From contig CAWUIJ010000109.1 of NCBI GenBank assembly GCA_963922235.1, forward strand, positions 1 to 9,413: DNA of 9,413 nucleotides, written 5' to 3'. The notes beneath the pieces were generated by a model. That model was given only the letters and a program-made list of their open reading frames with translations. It was not told where the DNA came from and searched no databases. The first letter of the stretch is position 1. Each line of letters begins with the position of its first letter. This DNA is from Parvularcula sp963922235 (GTDB taxonomy: Bacteria; Pseudomonadota; Alphaproteobacteria; Caulobacterales; Parvularculaceae). The position numbers and the translations under genes are program-made. This document shows positions 6,562 through 9,413 of the stretch, one piece after another.

Positions 6562-7032
6562 TTAGTCCGCCAAGACTTTAGTGAACTCCATCCGGTACAC
6601 CACTTCGTCACCTGTGCGCGGATCAACGCCAGGAGCGCCACTGATCACCAACCTATCACCTTCCAAGACAAACGGGCGAGATAGGTCGCCGTGTCAATTC
6701 GGGTTCCATGAGCCGTCGACGTGATGAACGACCCTATCGCCTTCGAGCGAGTAAGAGGCCACATATGCAAGCATGTCATCAAAGAGCTGCGATTTTTCCT
6801 CCTCACTCCAACCGCTTACGCTTGCACTCAATCGATCACGCCGGAACACAGTAGCTATCATTCGCCCGTCTGCATGGTATGCAATATAGCCAATAGGCTC
6901 CGGCCCACGAGCGTCCGTGACCTCCCCGGTTTCTACCGACTTCCGTGTCCAAGAAATCATCCGCCACGACCCCAACAACCCGCTTTTGTCCAAATCCAAA
7001 TTCCCTTTCTGCCAATAGTGATGCGCCGTCAC
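6562..7032 (-). pseudogene. Lipocalin-like domain protein gene, interrupted by an in-frame TGA
   Basis: Translated from 7032 down, the frame gives SGLLGSWRMISW..., GPEPIGYIAYHADGRMIATVF and DRVVHHVDGSWNPN, which fits the bacterial lipocalin-like domain family (ligand-binding beta-barrel, function mostly unknown). It then meets TGA at 6694-6696. The same frame continues for 43 codons (HGDLSRPFVLEGDRLVISG...VYRMEFTKVLAD) to a natural TAA at 6562-6564. The residue expected after the SWNPN stretch in this family is Trp, so one TGG-to-TGA change explains the break; no frameshift is needed. Total length of 156 codons is normal for the family. The start is uncertain: GTG 7032 has no ribosome-binding site, and a TTG 13 codons in follows AAAGGGA. 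As read, the product would be a 112-aa truncated barrel missing its last strands. Divergent from the SnoaL-like gene. A sequencing error at one base is the alternative. Confidence 0.75.
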
Positions 7033-7139
7033 AATGAGACGCTAGCCTGAGATTACCTGTAAGCTATCAAGTTGGAAAACACTGTAACTATGGGCTCTTT
7101 CGAAACCTTCCCCGCACCGCAGGATGTCCCTTAATTCAG

Positions 7140-7173
7140 CCGCTCCTGTCACAGGCGGAATCGTATTTTTTTT
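7140..7173 (+). terminator. Terminator-like hairpin with T8 tract
   Basis: CCG (7140-7142) pairs with CGG (7156-7158) and CCTG (7145-7148) with CAGG (7152-7155). There is a 2-nt bulge and a TCA loop, then a short gap and TTTTTTTT (7166-7173). The orientation is plus, although no plus-strand gene lies upstream within the module, so it could be an attenuator in the leader of the SnoaL-like gene or a relic. Confidence 0.25.
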
Positions 7174-7240
7174 GGCTGGACGATTTTGGCAATGGGCTAG
7201 GCGCCGGTCGATTATCTTTGGCTAACTGACTGCGACGTGC

Positions 7241-7259
7241 GACATTCACAAGAAATGTC
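7241..7259 (+). promoter_or_regulatory. Inverted repeat GACATT-N7-AATGTC just upstream of the SnoaL-like gene
   Basis: Perfect 6-bp arms (7241-7246 and 7254-7259) end 6 nt before the AAGGA ribosome-binding site. The symmetric pair is A-N11-T, not the T-N11-A of LysR sites. It could be an operator, or an RNA stem that affects translation. Confidence 0.3.
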
Positions 7260-7277
7260 AGTCTGAAGGATAAAGAA

Positions 7278-7670
7278 ATGATTGATCCGGACGCCGTGGC
7301 CAAGATGGCCGCAGATTATACAGCCGCCTGGAATTCCAAATCCGCCGAGGCAGTGGCCTCATTCTATGCCGAAGAAGGCGAGATCATCATTAATAACGGC
7401 GATCCCTGGACGGGGCGGCCACGCGTTCAGGATATGGCCGCCGGTTTTTACGCGGATGTTCCAGACTTGGCGTTAACCTGTGACGATGTGCGCTGCTCGG
7501 GGAGCCATGTGATATTCGTTTGGACGTTTACCGGGCACGACGCAACGACCGGAAAGCCTCTCAACGTTCGCGGCTGGGAAGAGTGGGAGGTTGGAGACGA
7601 TCTCAAAGTCAAAGCGTCACGAGGGTGGTTCGACGCTGAGGAATACGCACGCCAGGCAGAGGGCAGGTAA
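7278..7670 (+). CDS. SnoaL-like / NTF2-fold protein, 130 aa
   Basis: Small cone-shaped alpha+beta protein of the NTF2/SnoaL/ketosteroid-isomerase superfamily, a fold used for isomerases, cyclases, dehydratases and simple ligand binding. The hallmarks are visible: helix AADYTAAWNSKSAEAVASFY (10-29), then AEEGEIIINNGDPWTGRPRVQDM with the usual turn and helix, then three long beta strands (about 60-75 LALTCDDVRCSGSHVIFVW, 78-95 and 97-112 ending in WEEWEV and KASRGWFD). The length is typical. The start is well supported by AAGGA (7266-7270) 7 nt before ATG. The active-site residues vary so much in this family that the substrate cannot be named. It is divergent from the lipocalin-like gene and lies 49 bp before repeat copy B, so both genes sit inside the repeat-bracketed module. 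Confidence 0.85.
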   Translation: MIDPDAVAKMAADYTAAWNSKSAEAVASFYAEEGEIIINNGDPWTGRPRVQDMAAGFYADVPDLALTCDDVRCSGSHVIFVWTFTGHDATTGKPLNVRGWEEWEVGDDLKVKASRGWFDAEEYARQAEGR

Positions 7671-7719
7671 CTATTCTACGATTTCCAAAACCGATACGTT
7701 TTTGTCACCGGCGAAAACG

Positions 7720-7769
7720 ACTGTTTTGGCGCATAGGTTCTTTCAGGGGGTTGTGTCTGTCATGCGGAC
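7720..7769 (+). repeat. 50-bp direct repeat, copy B
   Basis: Second copy of the repeat at 6479-6528, with starts 1241 bp apart. Its terminal dyad is GTCTGT-CAT-GCGGAC (7755-7769). Both substitutions relative to copy A fall in the arms and turn Watson-Crick pairs into G-U wobbles if read as plus-strand RNA. It lies between the SnoaL-like gene and the 3' end of the LysR gene. Confidence 0.85.
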
Positions 7770-7850
7770 AAAGCGCCAATTCGCTGCAACTGCTTAAATG
7801 TCAGATTCCCGACGGTGAAGCTCCTGAGTACATTGCGTGTTCATTAGCTT

Positions 7851-8765
7851 TCACGCTTGTTTTCCGCCGCTTCCGAAGAGCCATTTTTGTGCAAGAGCGT
7901 AGTCAACAAACAGTCTGGCAAGACTGTCGGACGGGGCGTTCGCAGGATAAACAGCGTAAACATCGACGGGCCTTAGCCTGACATTTGGGAGCAACTCCAC
8001 CAGTCGCCCGTCCCGTAAGGCATCCGTAACGAGAGGGTAAGTCTCGATCATGAACCCCATACCGTCCTCTACAAAGGTGCGGGCCATTGCATAGTTGTCG
8101 CAGGTCATCAAAGATCGCGGCTCGCGTGTTGGCGCGGTGCCATCAATAGTTGTAGCGATACCGGCCCATGGAATTGCCGGGCATGCGATGCGGTCCCAAT
8201 CTGCAAGATCGTCGATGGTCTTGAGCGGTGGACGTTCTCGAACATAGTCAGGCGCTGCAAAAATACAGAACTCCAGGCTGCCAAGTTTACGCGCTTTGTA
8301 GCTGCTGTCGCTGAGGTCCGTCATTCGACCGCGAATGGCCACGTCGTATTGCGACCCTTCCAGATTTACATTCTTGTCAGACATGTGAAGCGTCAGCTGC
8401 ACCTTGGGATAGGCCCGCGCGAAACGGGCGTAAAGATCTGAAAAAGGGCGCTCTGAGCTTGAGGCATTGGCGGTAATTGTGAGCGTGCCAACAGGTTGTT
8501 CAACGCGCCGGTTGATGGCGGCAAGCCCTTCTTGCGCCGCTGATGTCATGCGTTGGCTGGCAGCAAGCAAGTCACGGCCTGCATCAGTCAGCGACATGCG
8601 TCGAGTCGATCGATAGAGAAGCGGCAGTCCAAGCTGATCTTCCAACTGGGTAATGTGGTGACTGATCACTGATGGGGACAGGTTCAGCTTACTGGCAGCC
8701 CCCCGAAAGGAGCCTAACTCAGCGACCGATTGAAAGATCGCCATGGCGCGCAGTTGATCGATCAT
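7851..8765 (-). CDS. LysR-family transcriptional regulator, 304 aa
   Basis: DNA-binding regulator with an N-terminal winged helix-turn-helix (residues about 1-60; SFRGAASKLNLSPSVISHHITQLEDQLG is the recognition region) and a C-terminal periplasmic-binding-protein-like effector domain (about 90-295). The length is standard. The sequence after the HTH (RSTRRMSLTDAGRDLL) and the PFSDLYARFARAYPKVQLTLHMSD stretch are typical of the CrgA-like branch. Start supported by AGGA (8773-8776 on the complement) 7 nt before ATG. It is transcribed away from the small barrel-protein gene at 8886. With the T-N11-A dyad in the 120-bp gap, this is the classic layout in which LysR controls both itself and its divergent neighbour. 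The effector is unknown. Confidence 0.95.
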   Translation of the reverse strand: MIDQLRAMAIFQSVAELGSFRGAASKLNLSPSVISHHITQLEDQLGLPLLYRSTRRMSLTDAGRDLLAASQRMTSAAQEGLAAINRRVEQPVGTLTITANASSSERPFSDLYARFARAYPKVQLTLHMSDKNVNLEGSQYDVAIRGRMTDLSDSSYKARKLGSLEFCIFAAPDYVRERPPLKTIDDLADWDRIACPAIPWAGIATTIDGTAPTREPRSLMTCDNYAMARTFVEDGMGFMIETYPLVTDALRDGRLVELLPNVRLRPVDVYAVYPANAPSDSLARLFVDYALAQKWLFGSGGKQA

Positions 8766-8781
8766 TGTTCGATCCTATCGA

Positions 8782-8798
8782 ATTATAAAGCGAATAAT
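8782..8798. promoter_or_regulatory. LysR-box (T-N11-A dyad) between the divergent genes
   Basis: ATTAT-N7-ATAAT (8782-8786 and 8794-8798), with T8784 and A8796 spaced as in the LysR consensus T-N11-A. It is 17 bp upstream of the LysR start codon and 88 bp upstream of the divergent gene. A further ATTAT (8805-8809) lies in the same AT-rich tract and could be part of a second half-site. The AT-rich composition makes chance dyads more likely. Confidence 0.5.
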
Positions 8799-8885
8799 AA
8801 CTATATTATCCCACAGTAGGTTTTGCGCAATCCTTGCTTCAGTCGCAAGTACGCGACGCTTCAGACAGAAAAAGGAAGCAAGATC

Positions 8886-9170
8886 ATGACCCTGATGGTT
8901 TCAATCGCACGCATCTCTCACAAACCAGACGCTACAGAACTTCAAGCATTCCACGCCGAACATGACGCGCTGTTGGGCAGCTACGCCGGACCTGCCAAAA
9001 TCTTGGATGATCCAAATGATCCAAACCAAATCGCCGTTTTGGTAGATGTGCACGACATCGAAGGTCTGCGCAAAGCAACGCGCACGGCGGAAGGGGACGC
9101 GATGATGCGAAAATACGGTTTCCTTGAACAGCTCTCATACTTCCTTGAGACCGAAGGGACACAGAGATGA
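8886..9170 (+). CDS. Small dimeric alpha/beta-barrel (ABM-like) protein, 94 aa
   Basis: Small ferredoxin-like alpha+beta protein resembling antibiotic-biosynthesis-monooxygenase-type and related dimeric barrel proteins; exact family not certain. An N-terminal strand (MTLMVSIARISH), a helix (TELQAFHAEHDALLGSYA), a strand pair (AKILDDPNDPNQIAVLVDV), a second helix (EGLRKATRTAEGDAMMRKYG) and a last strand (EQLSYFLET) follow the usual order, and DPNDPNQIAVLVDVHDIEGL is close to the pattern in many uncharacterised members. The start ATG has AAGGAA (8872-8877) 8 nt upstream; the earlier in-frame TTG at 8823 lacks one. Probable target of the divergent LysR regulator. Catalysis is not certain because no fixed active-site residue defines the group. 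Its stop overlaps the ATG of a doubtful 48-codon frame. Confidence 0.75.
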   Translation: MTLMVSIARISHKPDATELQAFHAEHDALLGSYAGPAKILDDPNDPNQIAVLVDVHDIEGLRKATRTAEGDAMMRKYGFLEQLSYFLETEGTQR

Positions 9171-9313
9171 AGCTCCTGAGACTTTTATTCTGTCGGAAGG
9201 ATCAAGTTCCTAGTCGTCAGACATCGAAGCTAGAAAATGACCATGCCGTCCGCGCATGCCCACTACATCAACGGTATTCTCATTATTCCGGGCGTCCGCA
9301 TTTTTGGTGCTAG
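9167..9313 (+). CDS. Doubtful 48-aa open frame coupled to the barrel gene
   Basis: The ATG overlaps the stop of the preceding gene (ATGA), the arrangement of coupled genes, and the frame runs MKLLRLLFCRKDQVPSRQ... to a TAG at 9311-9313. After the first residues it is Arg/His/Cys-rich with no recognisable domain, which suggests a degraded or spurious frame. In the same frame past the TAG, translation stays open to the right edge, so a broken longer gene is possible. Confidence 0.2.
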   Translation: MKLLRLLFCRKDQVPSRQTSKLENDHAVRACPLHQRYSHYSGRPHFWC

Positions 9314-9413
9314 TCGACGCAAGCGACACAGGCAGAGCGTCGCCGTTTCCGAATAAGAGGAGGCGGTGGCGATGTAAAAACAGCAGACATTCATACGAAG
9401 AACAACATCCAGC
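9210..9413 (-). CDS. Possible 3' end of a minus-strand gene entering from the right edge
   Basis: The frame is open for 67 codons from the last base of the window to TAG at 9210-9212 (the end reads MRGRHGHFLASMSDD). I do not recognise it. Plus-strand frames are also open here: one from ATG 9256 to the edge, and a 39-codon frame 9237-9356. They cannot all be real, and the length could be chance. The only other signal in this stretch is a purine-rich GAGGAGG near 9357 that leads into GTGGCGATGTAA, i.e. an immediate stop. Confidence 0.15.
   Translation of the reverse strand, partial: AGCCSSYECLLFLHRHRLLLFGNGDALPVSLASTSTKNADARNNENTVDVVGMRGRHGHFLASMSDD

Larger units (their letters stand above)
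7033..7277. other. Divergent intergenic region between the lipocalin pseudogene and the SnoaL-like gene
   Basis: No gene seen in 245 bp. It contains a hairpin with an eight-T tract (7140-7173) and, close to the SnoaL-like start, a 6-bp dyad (7241-7259). No clear -35/-10 pair could be fixed for either gene; TTGGCA near 7183 with a GATTAT-like -10 about 18 nt later is the best guess for the plus-strand gene. Confidence 0.4.

Noticed and set aside
7816..9180. 13-bp exact direct repeat TGAAGCTCCTGAG at 7816-7828 and 9168-9180 flanking the LysR/barrel pair
   Set aside because: It suggests a cassette boundary, but about one exact 13-mer pair is expected by chance in 9.4 kb, and the flanks show no further similarity.
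1..9413. CRISPR array, tRNA, rRNA, integrase, toxin-antitoxin or phage-defence system
   Set aside because: I read both strands and saw no regularly spaced repeats, no cloverleaf-like RNA and no recognisable proteins of these types.

Overview
The window looks like part of a conjugative or mobilisable replicon (plasmid or integrated element) from an alphaproteobacterium, most likely the Rhodobacteraceae/Roseobacter group. I infer this from the VirD2/VirD4-type transfer genes, the fairly high GC of the coding DNA and the general look of the accessory genes. No tool was run, so the taxonomy is an inference.

Layout. (1) 1-4356, plus strand: a tight three-gene DNA-processing operon, with a small relaxosome accessory protein (MobC/VirD1-like), a VirD2-family relaxase with a long charged C-terminal half, and a VirD4/TraG-family coupling ATPase. 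The genes overlap by 14 and 1 nt. No virB-type channel genes lie in the window, so the operon either works with a channel encoded elsewhere or continues upstream. (2) 4357-4761: about 400 bp without a convincing gene but with several dyads, a terminator-like hairpin, a sequence resembling the core of a VirD2 nic/T-DNA border site, and a well-formed promoter with an operator-like dyad. (3) 4762-6314, plus strand: a second compact operon of an XRE-cupin regulator, a GNAT acetyltransferase and a small DMT/YdcZ (DUF606) membrane protein. Spacing is a 4-nt overlap and then 3 nt. The regulator appears to be made from a leaderless mRNA and probably controls its own operon. (4) 6315-7850: a divergent pair, a lipocalin-like gene broken by one in-frame TGA (minus) and an intact SnoaL/NTF2-like gene (plus), closely bracketed by two 50-bp direct repeats. 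(5) 7851-9170: a LysR-family regulator (minus) divergent from a small dimeric alpha/beta-barrel protein (plus), with a textbook T-N11-A dyad between them. (6) 9171-9413: only weak small open frames.

How it fits together. The left half nicks DNA and brings it to a secretion channel. The right half reads as an accumulation of small self-contained cargo modules, each a regulator with one or two small enzymes or a transporter. The nonsense-broken lipocalin gene and the flanking repeats suggest the cargo zone is recently assembled or decaying. I found no complete insertion sequence, tRNA, rRNA, CRISPR array, integrase or replication gene. The least explained items are the repeat-bracketed lipocalin/SnoaL module, the possible internal translation start in the relaxase gene, the nic-like site in the 4.36-4.76 kb gap, and the leaderless self-regulated XRE promoter.
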